Made by a program: the position numbers and the translations under genes. Under the pieces are notes generated by a model. It ran no database searches. It was not told where the DNA came from and saw nothing but the letters and a program-made list of their open reading frames with translations. Positions 1-6,734 of a DNA stretch of 44,684 nt are shown here, one piece after another. Each line of letters opens with the position of its first letter. Position 1 is the first letter of the stretch. This DNA comes from Eubacteriales Family XIII. Incertae Sedis bacterium (GTDB lineage: Bacteria > Bacillota > Clostridia > Peptostreptococcales > Anaerovoracaceae): the NCBI GenBank assembly GCA_031272365.1, contig JAISTX010000016.1, positions 1 to 44,684 on the forward strand, read 5' to 3'.

Positions 1-2
1 AA

Positions 3-122
3 AAAAGTGCTTTCCGAGCCATGAAAAAAAGTCCCTTCCGAGCTACGAAAAATTCTGCCTTCCGCGCCTCGGAAAAAAGTCCTTTCCGAACTCCGGTAAA
101 ATCACCTTACCACGCACATGCC
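3..122 (+). repeat. Five tandem 24-bp coding repeats (octapeptide KSPFRAxx)
   Basis: Codons 3-26, 27-50, 51-74, 75-98 and 99-122 encode KSAFRAMK, KSPFRATK, NSAFRASE, KSPFRTPV and KSPYHAHA. The unit stays in frame and degenerates towards the 3' side. More units probably lie left of the window. Confidence 0.85.
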
Positions 123-383
123 GGCGGGCTGGACGGGTTGCTCGGGGAGACGGAGATGGAGTTCCGGGAGGACGGCTTCAGCAGGACGCACGTTGCCAGC
201 GGCATCAGCATCTATATCCCGTACTCCGCGATCTTGGAGATCGCCGAAAACAGCAGGGATGTCTATCTGCGCCATATCGGGTACAAATGGACAGTCATGC
301 CCGCGCATACCTTCGAGAGCGCAGAGGCGAAAGCGAAATGGAAAGCCATGGTGGAGGCCCGTTCGCAAATGCGGCACAACTGA
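3..383 (+). CDS. YcxB-like C-terminal domain protein with N-terminal octapeptide repeats, 5' end outside window
   Basis: The reading frame is open to the left edge, so the visible 126 residues are only the end of a protein; the ATG at 21 lies inside a repeat and is probably not the true start. The first 40 visible residues are five tandem octapeptides of the KSPFRAxx type. The rest (SGISIYIPYSAILEI... then YLRHIGYKWTVMPAHTF) resembles the C-terminal part of YcxB-like domains, where a short strand is followed by an IP(W/Y)S-type motif and a final helix with an EEL/AKAKWK-like charged stretch. YcxB proteins are normally small membrane proteins of unknown role. The family match is moderate and rests on pattern only; no membrane segment is visible in this fragment. 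Confidence 0.5.
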   Translation, partial: KSAFRAMKKSPFRATKNSAFRASEKSPFRTPVKSPYHAHAGGLDGLLGETEMEFREDGFSRTHVASGISIYIPYSAILEIAENSRDVYLRHIGYKWTVMPAHTFESAEAKAKWKAMVEARSQMRHN

Positions 384-396
384 TTGGCTCCGGGTG

Positions 397-663
397 CTAA
401 TTGTCGCCGTAATGCCCCCTGCACTGGGCAATTTCCATTGCGCCATTCTCTAAGAGCCGATATACAAGGCGATTTTTTTCATCAATCCTGCGCGACCATC
501 ATCCGGCCAAATCCCCTGAAAGCTGTTCCGGTTTTCCGATACCGTCATAACCATTGCGCCCGATGTCATCAATGAGGGAGTTTATTTTCTTTAGGGTTTT
601 CTTGTCCTGACTCTGCCAATAGGTGTAATCCTGCCATCCTATTTCGGTGAAGTTGATTTTCAT
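397..663 (-). pseudogene. YoeB/Txe-type toxin with in-frame TGA
   Basis: Translation from the ATG that overlaps the antitoxin stop (ATGA) gives MKINFTEIGWQDYTYW..., then KPEQLSGDLAG, TGA at codon 55 (499-501), then WSRRIDEKNRLVYRLL and MEIAQCRGHYGDN with a stop at codon 89. Both halves match the Txe/YoeB mRNA-interferase family, which reads GxLSG(Y/W)WSRRID at this point, so the TGA replaces an aromatic residue and is a one-base change from TGG. Length of 88 codons is normal for the family. YoeB toxins cut mRNA on the ribosome. The toxin is most likely inactivated, leaving its antitoxin intact. The gene is in the classic antitoxin-then-toxin order on the minus strand. Confidence 0.85.
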
Positions 664-941
664 TGCTCCAATGCCCGTAGTTCTTCAAGCGTCTTTGAAA
701 CGATCTTGCCTTCTTTTGCTTGTTTGATGGATTCGCGCAAGACGGTTATATTGGCTTCGCTGTAAAACGGATCCTCTGGCAGGGAAATCTCAAAAGGGAT
801 CTTTCGCATACGCAAGGACTGGCGCACGAAAACATTGATTGCCGTCGTCATGTTCATGCCAAGCTCACCGAAAAAGGCTTCGGCCTGTTCTTTGATCTCC
901 TTGTCTATCCTGATATTCAGGTTCGTAGTGTCAGCCATCAT
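660..941 (-). CDS. RelB/DinJ-family antitoxin
   Basis: Encodes 93 residues beginning MMADTTNLNIRIDKEIKEQAEAFFGELGMNMTTAINVF, the ribbon-helix-helix pattern of RelB/DinJ antitoxins: a short basic strand for DNA binding followed by two helices. The start at 941 is chosen over longer versions because AGGAGG lies five bases upstream. The tail is rich in charged residues, as expected for the toxin-binding part. It overlaps the downstream YoeB-like gene by four bases, the usual translational coupling of such pairs. Such antitoxins normally bind and repress their own promoter. Because the toxin is interrupted, it may now be a solitary antitoxin. Confidence 0.85.
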   Translation of the reverse strand: MMADTTNLNIRIDKEIKEQAEAFFGELGMNMTTAINVFVRQSLRMRKIPFEISLPEDPFYSEANITVLRESIKQAKEGKIVSKTLEELRALEQ

Positions 942-1140
942 ATTTTCCTCCTTTGCCACAAATATTATTGATATTATAGTTTGTTTAATGCGCATATGCA
1001 AGACAATGCAAAGAAAAATGCTGAATTGGGATCGGTGTGAAGTTGTGCGATAATAACTTCGTTGCCGCACATCTCCTTGCCGGGTTTTTGATATATAATA
1101 TTTCTACTGCTTATTGTTGTTGATGATGGGGAGCTTTGTT

Positions 1141-1494
1141 ATGGGTGAGAGGAATCTTTTGGAGGTTGAGCTGGAGGATGGGTCCTTTGTTTATTTGGAG
1201 GTGGCGGGGGCCATCGCGGCGGCGGACGGGCCGTTTGTCGATGCGTCGGTGGCTTCGGCTTCGGGCCGCGTCGTGCACAAAACGAAGGATTTTTTCGACA
1301 AGGCGGTCGGCCAGATCAAATCGGTCTCGGCCGGCATCGCGAAGTCCGTCCTGGACAGCGGGCCCGGGGCGCCCGACGAGTTCGAGGTCTCCTTCTCCGT
1401 GAAGTTTTCCGCGGACGCGGGGATCATCATCACGTCGGTCAGCTCGGAGGCCAGCCTCTCGGTCAAGATGAAATGGGCGCGGGGGAAGGCGTAG
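1141..1494 (+). CDS. Trypsin-co-occurring domain (Trypco1-like) protein
   Basis: A 117-residue protein with two parts: an N-terminal strand pair (LLEVELEDGSFVYLEVAG) and a C-terminal region (PDEFEVSFSVKFSADAGIIITSVSSEASLSVKMKW). This matches the CU044_2847/Trypco1 pattern, in which an acidic 'PdevevEFGvklsaeaga' block precedes a VxLxW ending. The family is known as an effector-associated domain found beside trypsin-like peptidases in predicted conflict systems. The next gene, starting directly after this stop codon, does encode a trypsin-like fragment, which supports the call. Start chosen at 1141 because GGGGAG sits seven bases before it. The role is presumably to recruit or regulate the protease. 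Confidence 0.75.
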   Translation: MGERNLLEVELEDGSFVYLEVAGAIAAADGPFVDASVASASGRVVHKTKDFFDKAVGQIKSVSAGIAKSVLDSGPGAPDEFEVSFSVKFSADAGIIITSVSSEASLSVKMKWARGKA

Positions 1495-1764
1495 ATGGGC
1501 GTCCCGGGGATCGTCAACATATTGGACAAAGATCTGAAGAGCTGCGGCACGGGGTTTTTCTCGTCGCCGGAGGAGTATATCATCACGTGCTTCCATGTGC
1601 TGAGCAGTGCGGGGTACCATCTGCCGGTCCGTTCCGAATATGACATAGTCAATTATTGCGATGCAGGCGGGGCGGCCAAGCAGGCCGAGTGGATCGGCGG
1701 GAGCGCAAACAGGGACATTGCTGTTTTGAGGGCTGATGGGCCTGAGTGTCACGGGGACGTATAA
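1495..1764 (+). pseudogene. Trypsin-like serine protease, truncated after the first half
   Basis: The 89-residue frame begins MGVPGIVNILDKDLKSCGTGFF and contains ITCFHVL, the position of the catalytic histidine (usually ITCAHV), and RDIAVLR, the position of the catalytic aspartate. It then stops inside a dispersed repeat (1746-1789) before any serine-containing GxSGG motif could appear. The last residues (ECHGDV) are encoded by the repeat. The start codon follows the stop of the Trypco1-like gene with no gap, so the two formed an operon. I read this as a protease gene broken by repeat insertion or recombination; the remaining half was not found in the window. Confidence 0.7.
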
Positions 1765-1789
1765 TTTGACACACTCCCCAGCCTCGGCG
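1746..1789 (+). repeat. Dispersed REP-like repeat, copy 1
   Basis: A 44-bp unit with an inner palindrome GTGTCA...TGACAC around GGGGACGTATAATT, followed by CTCCCCAGCCTCGGCG. It is identical to 2823-2866 except for one base, and its core recurs at 34760-34801. It resembles the palindromic repeats mobilised by RayT/Y1 transposases; no transposase is in the window. Confidence 0.85.
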
Positions 1790-1801
1790 CCCGCGATTCG
1801 A

Positions 1802-2197
1802 TCACTGCGCGGGCTTCTTCAATAACCGCACGTTCTGCCCGTACTTCGCGGCCGTTTCGTCCGTCGTGAGGAAGATCAGGTTTTCGGAGACCGCCTGCGC
1901 GACCATGATCCTGTCGAACGGATCCCGGTGGATATCTGCGAGGCTCCCCAGCGTGTACACGTGGTCGCCGGTGATCGGCAGCTCGCGATAGCCGTTCTCC
2001 TTCAGCCCTTCCATCAGCAGCCACGGCTCCATGGGGAGCGCCAGCTTGCCGCTGCCGTATTTGATCGAGAGCTCCCAGAAGGAGGCGACGCTGTAGAACA
2101 GGCGGTTTTCCTCGTCCGCCACAAGCGGCTCGGCGTCTTCCGGGAGGGAGCCCTGCGCCGAAAAAATGAGCAGGTTCGTATCAAGAAGCAGATCCAT
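1802..2197 (-). CDS. vapC: VapC-family PIN-domain toxin
   Basis: A 131-residue PIN-domain nuclease of the Sll0205-like type. The acidic metal-binding set is visible: LLLDTNLL (Asp about 6), SFWELSIK (Glu about 41), HRDPFDRIMVAQA (Asp about 94) and LTTDE near the end. VapC toxins are Mg-dependent RNases that cut tRNA or rRNA. The start codon overlaps the upstream Phd-type antitoxin gene by 17 bases, typical of coupled toxin-antitoxin pairs. Length is normal and no damage is seen. Its operon lies between two oppositely oriented copies of a dispersed repeat, suggesting it arrived as a cassette. Confidence 0.9.
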   Translation of the reverse strand: MDLLLDTNLLIFSAQGSLPEDAEPLVADEENRLFYSVASFWELSIKYGSGKLALPMEPWLLMEGLKENGYRELPITGDHVYTLGSLADIHRDPFDRIMVAQAVSENLIFLTTDETAAKYGQNVRLLKKPAQ

Positions 2198-2462
2198 CGG
2201 CTTCCCTCCCGCAGAACAGCTCCGCGATCTCGCCTTCCATCATGGTGTTGAAATCCTCCGGCAAGGTATAGCCTTTGAACGCCTCTTTGAAGAAGCCGGT
2301 GCGCTGCGGCTTTTTCCCAGATCCTTTTTTGGGGACGGCCTTGACGACGACCTGCGGCTCGCCGCGGTTGGTGATGACGACCGGGAAACCGGCTTTCGCC
2401 TTCGCGATCAGCTTGGACAGATTCGTCTTCGCCTCATAGATGCTGTAGCTGTCGGTTTGCAT
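2181..2462 (-). CDS. Phd/YefM-family antitoxin
   Basis: A 93-residue protein starting MQTDSYSIYEAKTNLSKLIAKAKAG followed by VVITNRGEPQVVVKAV. This is the N-terminal Phd/YefM fold, which dimerises and binds operator DNA. The C-terminal third (GFFKEAFKGYTLPEDFNTMMEGEIAELF) is the toxin-neutralising segment of VapC-linked members. AAAGGAG lies nine bases upstream of the chosen ATG. A weak promoter (TTGACC at 2534-2529, TATAAA at 2513-2508, 15-bp spacer, minus strand) precedes it. Toxin follows with a 17-base overlap. Confidence 0.88.
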   Translation of the reverse strand: MQTDSYSIYEAKTNLSKLIAKAKAGFPVVITNRGEPQVVVKAVPKKGSGKKPQRTGFFKEAFKGYTLPEDFNTMMEGEIAELFCGREADGSAS

Positions 2463-2547
2463 ATCATGCGCTCCTTTCGTCCCGGGAAACGGTTGGCTGC
2501 ATCATAGTTTATAGCAGAAACTTGGTCTGGTCAAGTAGGACGATTCA

Positions 2548-2566
2548 ATATACGTCCCCATGGCAC
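2548..2566 (-). repeat. Degenerate, inverted copy of the REP-like repeat core
   Basis: On the minus strand this reads GTGCCATGGGGACGTATAT, close to GTGTCATGGGGACGTATAA of the other copies. With copy 1 it brackets the Phd-VapC operon in inverted orientation. The gene-free stretch 2463-2972 otherwise contains the palindromic element, copy 2 and the leader of the VanW-like gene. Confidence 0.55.
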
Positions 2567-2629
2567 GTGCGTAGCGGGGGCTTTCGCGTGGCGGCGGGAA
2601 CGGGGCGTTTCCCCGGCGGCATGTCAGTG

Positions 2630-2797
2630 AATCGGGCGTTCCGTGGACAAAAAACGGCGGGATTTGGAGATTTTCTGCGGGCGGGGGCGTGATATTATCG
2701 TTATTCGAATGTAGATGTCATCAATCCGTAGATTTTCGGGGAAATGCGGCGCATCGCATGCACATCCCGCCGTTTTTTGTCCACGAAGCGGGCGATT
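2630..2797. repeat. 168-bp palindromic element with 33-bp arms
   Basis: Bases 2642-2662 and 2765-2785 form a perfect 21-bp inverted repeat (core GGACAAAAAACGGCGGGA). The pairing extends outward to 2630 and 2797 with four mismatches in 12 bases. About 102 bp separate the perfect arms. No ORF is credible inside. This is the architecture of a MITE or a long hairpin remnant of a transposon; it also lies between two REP-like copies. Confidence 0.75.
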
Positions 2798-2822
2798 TGC
2801 TGACACGGGCTGCATCCCCAGC

Positions 2823-2866
2823 GTGTCATGGGGACGTATAATTTGACACACTCCCCAGCCTCGGCG
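2823..2866 (+). repeat. Dispersed REP-like repeat, copy 2
   Basis: Same 44-bp unit and same orientation as 1746-1789, with one mismatch (ATGGGG instead of ACGGGG). Both copies share the 3' extension CTCCCCAGCCTCGGCG, which the copy at 34760 lacks. Confidence 0.85.
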
Positions 2867-2972
2867 GATTCTCAATTTCTTGTGGTATTTCCCCGGAAAT
2901 TGTTTTATACTCCCTATGTTGGGAGAATTCACTTTTCAAGAAAACTGAATACGCTGGATAGGAGAGGACGAC

Positions 2973-3806
2973 ATGAAACAAACGGAGTGGGACAAGCCGG
3001 TGCCCCGAAGCCGGCTTCGGTTGTGGTTTGGATTTCGGTATTACGAGGGCAGGCGCTATTTGAAATGGGCCTTTGGCGGCATCCGCTTCGCGTCCGTGAG
3101 CGCAGCGCCGCTCCCCTACGAGTGCTTCGCGCACAGGACGCCGCTGTTCCGCAAGCTCAAGGACGTCGACATGTACCTCCAGTACAACAAGGTCGTGAAC
3201 CTGAAGCTCGCCATCGGGAAGATCAACTACATGACGCTGCGGCCCGGCGAGACGTTCTCGTACTGGAGGGCCATCGGCAAGCCGACGAAGCGGCGGGGCT
3301 ACCTCGAGGGGATGGTGCTGGAGAACGGCAGCTTCAAACCGGGCACGGGCGGCGGGCTGTGCCAGCTGTCCAACCTGATCTACTGGATGACGGCCCACAC
3401 GCCGCTCACGGTGGTTGAGCGGCACCGGCACGGGTTCGACGTCTTCCCGGACGCGGACCGGACGCAGCCCTTCGGCAGCGGCGCGACTTGCTACTACAAC
3501 TACGTCGACCTGATGATCCGCAACGACACGGACCGCGTCTTCCAGCTGGCCCTGGCCGTCACTGACAGCGACCTCGTGGGCGCGTGGCTGTCGGACAAGC
3601 CGTGCGACTGCCGCTACGAGGTCTACGAGAAGGAGCACCTGATGCGGCACGAGTACTGGGGCGGCTACACGCGCCACAACCTGCTCTTCCGGAAGGTATA
3701 CGACATGGCCGGCAACGAGGTCGGCGACGAATACCTCGCGGAAAACCACGCGCTCATGATGTACTCGCCGTTCTTGCCGGAAACCGCTTCCGTCCCGCAG
3801 GAATGA
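2973..3806 (+). CDS. VanW family protein
   Basis: A 277-residue protein with the VanW signature: TLRPGETFSYW, GTGGGLCQLSNLIYWMTAHTPLTVVERHRH, and TQPFGSGATC. VanW was first seen in vanB-type vancomycin resistance clusters but is widespread in Firmicutes; its biochemical role is unknown, with a link to the cell wall presumed. No other van genes lie nearby, so resistance should not be inferred. The N-terminus (RLWFGFRYYEGRRYLKW) carries no clear signal peptide. AGGAGAGG precedes the ATG. The gene starts just after a REP-like repeat and stands upstream of the carbohydrate-binding lipoprotein on the same strand. Confidence 0.9.
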   Translation: MKQTEWDKPVPRSRLRLWFGFRYYEGRRYLKWAFGGIRFASVSAAPLPYECFAHRTPLFRKLKDVDMYLQYNKVVNLKLAIGKINYMTLRPGETFSYWRAIGKPTKRRGYLEGMVLENGSFKPGTGGGLCQLSNLIYWMTAHTPLTVVERHRHGFDVFPDADRTQPFGSGATCYYNYVDLMIRNDTDRVFQLALAVTDSDLVGAWLSDKPCDCRYEVYEKEHLMRHEYWGGYTRHNLLFRKVYDMAGNEVGDEYLAENHALMMYSPFLPETASVPQE

Positions 3807-3844
3807 ATAGCATTTTTTTCAGGTGCTTTTCAGCATAGGTCTGG

Positions 3845-3850
3845 TATGAT
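3845..3850 (+). promoter_or_regulatory. Extended -10 (TGGTATGAT) implying a leaderless transcript
   Basis: TATGAT preceded by TGG ends only six bases before the ATG at 3857, and no Shine-Dalgarno sequence lies between. Transcription would begin at or next to the start codon. Confidence 0.45.
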
Positions 3851-3856
3851 ATCCCC

Positions 3857-5566
3857 ATGAAGAAATTTTGGGGGATTGCCATATGCCTGATTTTCACCAC
3901 ATGCGCGCTGTCCAGCTGCGACGGTGGCACGGCTGCTGCTGCCGAGTCGGCAACGTTCGAGCACCGGCTGTCGTACGAATTGGCGGACGAGGATTGGAAT
4001 AACGGGCTGCCGGCCCAGGCGCCGGACGCGACGCGGATCGTCTTTGACGGGACCTCCGCCGACGTGCAGGGCGCAGGGGCGACGGTTTCCGGCGGCAGCG
4101 CGGCGGACAGCGGCGTGATCGTGACGGTTGAGAAAGCGGGGACCTATGTGTTCTCCGGCGCGTCGGGCGACGGGCAGATCCTCGTCTACGCGGACAAGGA
4201 GGACGTCGTGAACCTCGTGCTGGACGGGTTGGCGCTGACCAACGCGGACGGCCCGGCCATCTACGCGATGCAGGCGAAGAAGACGGTCGTCGTGCTCGCG
4301 GAGGGCAGCGAGAACACGCTGGCCGACAGCGCGGCTTACGCGCAGGTGGACACGGACGACGAGCCCGACGGCGCGATTTTTTCCAAGGATGACTTGACGC
4401 TCGCGGGCGCGGGCGCGCTGGCGCTCACGGCGAACCGCGCGGACGGCATCGTCTCGAAGGACGTGCTCTGCGTGACGGGCGGCACGATCTCGGTCTCTGC
4501 GTTGGACGACGGGCTGCGCGGCACGGACGGCGTCGTCATCGCCGGCGGGCAGGTCAAGATAGAGGCCGTGCAGGGCGACGGCGTCAAATCCACAAAAGAC
4601 GAAGAGGAAAAGAAGGGCTTCGTGCTCATCACAGGCGGGGTGCTCGACATCCCCGCCTGCGTAGAGGGCATCGAGGCGCCGCGCATACAGATAGACGGCG
4701 GCGAGATCACCGTGGTGGCGTCGGACGACGGCATCAACGGCGCCGCGAACGTGGCGTCCGACGCCACCGCCGGCTTCGGCGGGGACGCGATGTGGGGCGA
4801 CGGCACGACGCCGGATGTCGGGACGATGCCGAGTGGCGGGACGACGCCGGATGGCGGGACGATGCCGGATGCCGGGTCGATGCCGGATGCCGGCGCGATG
4901 CCGGATAGCGGGGCGATGCCGGATGGCGGGGCGATGCCGGATGGCGGTGAGTGGCCGCAGCGCGGATCCGGGATGGGCGCCCCCGGGGCGGACGGCGCCC
5001 CAACGGATGGCGAGGCGATGCAAGGCGGCTGGGAGCGGCCCCAGCGCGGATCCGGGATGGGCGCCCCCGAGGCGGGCGATGCCCCCGAGACGGGCGACGC
5101 CCCCGAGACGGGCGACACCCCCGAGATGGGCGATGCCCCCGAGGCGGACAGCGCCTCCGAGACGGAAGATGGCGCGTCCGCGATGCAGCCGCCTTCCGGC
5201 GGCGGCCGTGGCGGCGGCTTCGGCGGCGGAGGCCGCGGCGGCGGCGGTGGTTTCGGCGGCGGCATGCAGGCGGCGGTGGACTACGTCTTCGTGCGGATCA
5301 CCGGCGGCACGCTGGACATCACGGGCGGCAACGACGGCATTGACGTCAACGGCGCGATGTACGTCGACGGCGGCGACATCACGGTCGCCGGCCCCTCGCG
5401 CGGCATGGACGGCGCGATCGACCTCGACGGCAAGCTCATGGTCACGGGCGGGGAGCTGCACGTGACGGGCAGCGTGTCGGCGATGGGCGGCATCGAGGGC
5501 TGGGAGGCGCCGACGGCCACAGGTGAAGAGGGAGCGGATGCTGCTCGCGGGGCTCGCAGCTTTTGA
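3857..5566 (+). CDS. Cthe_2159-type carbohydrate-binding lipoprotein, C-terminus replaced by repeat sequence
   Basis: Begins MKKFWGIAICLIFTTCALSSC, a lipoprotein signal with Cys about 19. Residues about 60-300 form a beta-helix-like series of GG(x)I/L turns (ADGIVSKDVLCVTGGTISVSALDDGLRG and similar), matching the family of Cthe_2159, a pectate-binding parallel beta-helix. Residues about 314-470 are a low-complexity insert: GxMPD pentapeptide-like repeats, a duplicated PQRGSGMGAP segment, GDAPET repeats and a Gly-rich run. The beta-helix resumes with TGGNDGIDVNGAMYVDGG. The last eight or so residues (ADAARGARSF) are encoded by a palindromic repeat that is also found at 6611, so the original end is lost. 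Such proteins commonly sit beside VTC and DUF4956 genes, as here. Confidence 0.8.
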   Translation: MKKFWGIAICLIFTTCALSSCDGGTAAAAESATFEHRLSYELADEDWNNGLPAQAPDATRIVFDGTSADVQGAGATVSGGSAADSGVIVTVEKAGTYVFSGASGDGQILVYADKEDVVNLVLDGLALTNADGPAIYAMQAKKTVVVLAEGSENTLADSAAYAQVDTDDEPDGAIFSKDDLTLAGAGALALTANRADGIVSKDVLCVTGGTISVSALDDGLRGTDGVVIAGGQVKIEAVQGDGVKSTKDEEEKKGFVLITGGVLDIPACVEGIEAPRIQIDGGEITVVASDDGINGAANVASDATAGFGGDAMWGDGTTPDVGTMPSGGTTPDGGTMPDAGSMPDAGAMPDSGAMPDGGAMPDGGEWPQRGSGMGAPGADGAPTDGEAMQGGWERPQRGSGMGAPEAGDAPETGDAPETGDTPEMGDAPEADSASETEDGASAMQPPSGGGRGGGFGGGGRGGGGGFGGGMQAAVDYVFVRITGGTLDITGGNDGIDVNGAMYVDGGDITVAGPSRGMDGAIDLDGKLMVTGGELHVTGSVSAMGGIEGWEAPTATGEEGADAARGARSF

Positions 5567-5880
5567 TTGGGAAATGGATTCCGGGTCGAGCCCGGAATGA
5601 CAATAGATGGGAAATGGATTCCGGGTCAGCGGTGGGGCACCACGGTAGATTGCATTGCGGCTAAAGCCGCGCAATCCTCGAATGCGACCTACCGACGGCA
5701 GCAAGCTGCCGGGTAGGTCAGCAACGCGCTAAAGCGCTGTGCCCCTCGCATGGGACCTTCCAGCGATTTGCTGGCGCAAATCGGGATAGGTCCGCAAAGC
5801 CCGGAATGACAATAGATGGGAAATGGATTCCGGGGCGGGCCCGGAATGACAATACTGGTGGGCCGAGCCCGGAATGACAA
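5540..5880 (+). repeat. Cluster of REP-like palindromes (ATTCCGGG-N5-CCCGGAAT)
   Basis: Complete palindromes lie at 5578-5598 and about 5828-5848, a third is split at 5628/5797 by a nested element, and a half-unit lies near 5860-5877. Each is followed by GACAATA or a close variant. The first copy is preceded by a small hairpin GCTGC-N11-GCAGC (5540-5560) also found, with a compensating base pair, at 6611-6631. This fills the gene-free gap 5567-5923. Confidence 0.85.
5629..5796 (+). repeat. Nested ~168-bp multi-hairpin element inserted in a REP copy
   Basis: It interrupts the sequence CCGGGTCA / AAGCCCGG, which is contiguous in other copies. Inside are GCGGCTAAAGCCGC, GACCTACC...GGTAGGTC enclosing CGGCAGCAAGCTGCCG, GCGCTAAAGCGC, CCAGCGATTTGCTGG, and an outer GGGGCAC/GTGCCCC pairing. 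No ORF is evident. Confidence 0.7.
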
Positions 5881-5923
5881 AAGGTGGAATGGACGTTGGT
5901 GGTATAATGCCGGAGGGAAATAA

Positions 5924-6601
5924 ATGATGAAAATGCGGCACGAATACAAACACAGGCTGCACTACGGCGACTATATGGTGCTTGTGCCCAGGCTGCGCGC
6001 CTTGATGAGGCGCGACGAGCATGCGGGCGCGGATGGCAAGTACCGGGTGCGGAGCCTGTACTTCGACACGCCGGACGACCGCGCGCTGCGCGAGAAGCAG
6101 GACGGCGTCGACCGGCGCGAGAAATTCCGCATCCGCCGGTACCCCGGCACGCAAGACGTGATCCACCTCGAGAAGAAGATCAAGATCCATGGGCTTTGCC
6201 ACAAGTCCTCCGCGCCGGTGACGGCGGAGGAGGTCCGGCGCATCCTGTCCGGCGACGTCGCGTGGATGGCGCACGACGGCCGGCCGCTCGTCTGCGAGCT
6301 CTGGCACGGGATACGGGGGCGGGGCATGAAGCCGAAGGTCGTGATCGAGTATGTGCGCGAGCCCTTCGTCTACGCGGCGGGGCGCGTGCGCGTGACCTTC
6401 GACACGATGATCCGCACGGGCCTGGCGCCGCAGGACTTCCTCGCGGACGGCACGCCGATGCTGCCGGCGGGGGAGGAGATCGTGCTGCTGGAGGTCAAAT
6501 ACGACGAGTACCTGCCCTCGTTCATAGAGGACTTGCTGCAGGTGGGCAGCCGCAGGGCGGAAGCCTGCTCGAAGTACGCGCTGGGACGGTGCTATGGGTA
6601 G
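5924..6601 (+). CDS. VTC domain (polyphosphate polymerase-like) protein
   Basis: A 225-residue protein with the full VTC tunnel-domain pattern: RHEYKHRL at the start, KYRVRSLYFDTPDD, REKFRIRRYPG, IHLEKKIKIHG, VIEYVREPF, VRVTFDT and IVLLEVKYDEYLPSFI. The alternating basic residues and the final E(V)KYD glutamate are those that line the polyphosphate/ATP tunnel of yeast Vtc4. Bacterial relatives are next to DUF4956 and CotH or Cthe_2159-type genes, as here. Either polyphosphate synthesis or another triphosphate reaction is possible. GGAGGG precedes the ATG, and an extended -10 (TGGTATAAT, 5903-5908) precedes that. Confidence 0.9.
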   Translation: MMKMRHEYKHRLHYGDYMVLVPRLRALMRRDEHAGADGKYRVRSLYFDTPDDRALREKQDGVDRREKFRIRRYPGTQDVIHLEKKIKIHGLCHKSSAPVTAEEVRRILSGDVAWMAHDGRPLVCELWHGIRGRGMKPKVVIEYVREPFVYAAGRVRVTFDTMIRTGLAPQDFLADGTPMLPAGEEIVLLEVKYDEYLPSFIEDLLQVGSRRAEACSKYALGRCYG

Positions 6602-6610
6602 TGAGAGGTT

Positions 6611-6700
6611 GCCGCTCGCTGTGCTCGCGGCTTTGATTGGAACATGGATTCCGGGTCAAGCCCGGAATGACAGTAGTGGTGGGTCAGGCCCGGAATGACA
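6611..6700 (+). repeat. REP-like palindrome copy with 5' hairpin
   Basis: Hairpin GCCGC-N11-GCGGC (6611-6631), then TTTGATTGG, the palindrome ATTCCGGG-TCAAG-CCCGGAAT (6649-6669) and a half-copy ending near 6700. It shares about 60 bp with 5540-5600. Confidence 0.85.
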
Positions 6701-6734
6701 GAGTAGTGTAGTTGTAGGAAAGAAAGGGAACATC

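Noticed and set aside
2973-3806. Vancomycin resistance island, suggested by VanW
   Set aside because: No vanHAX, vanR/S or vanY; VanW-like proteins are common without resistance.
4336-5265. Long minus-strand frame (309 codons, PPSGIAPPSGI-type) opposite the carbohydrate-binding lipoprotein
   Set aside because: It mirrors the GxMPD repeats and Gly-rich run of the real gene; composition is low-complexity and it has no ribosome site.
5572-5880. CRISPR array
   Set aside because: Units are palindromic, unevenly spaced and lack uniform spacers; they are REP-like elements.
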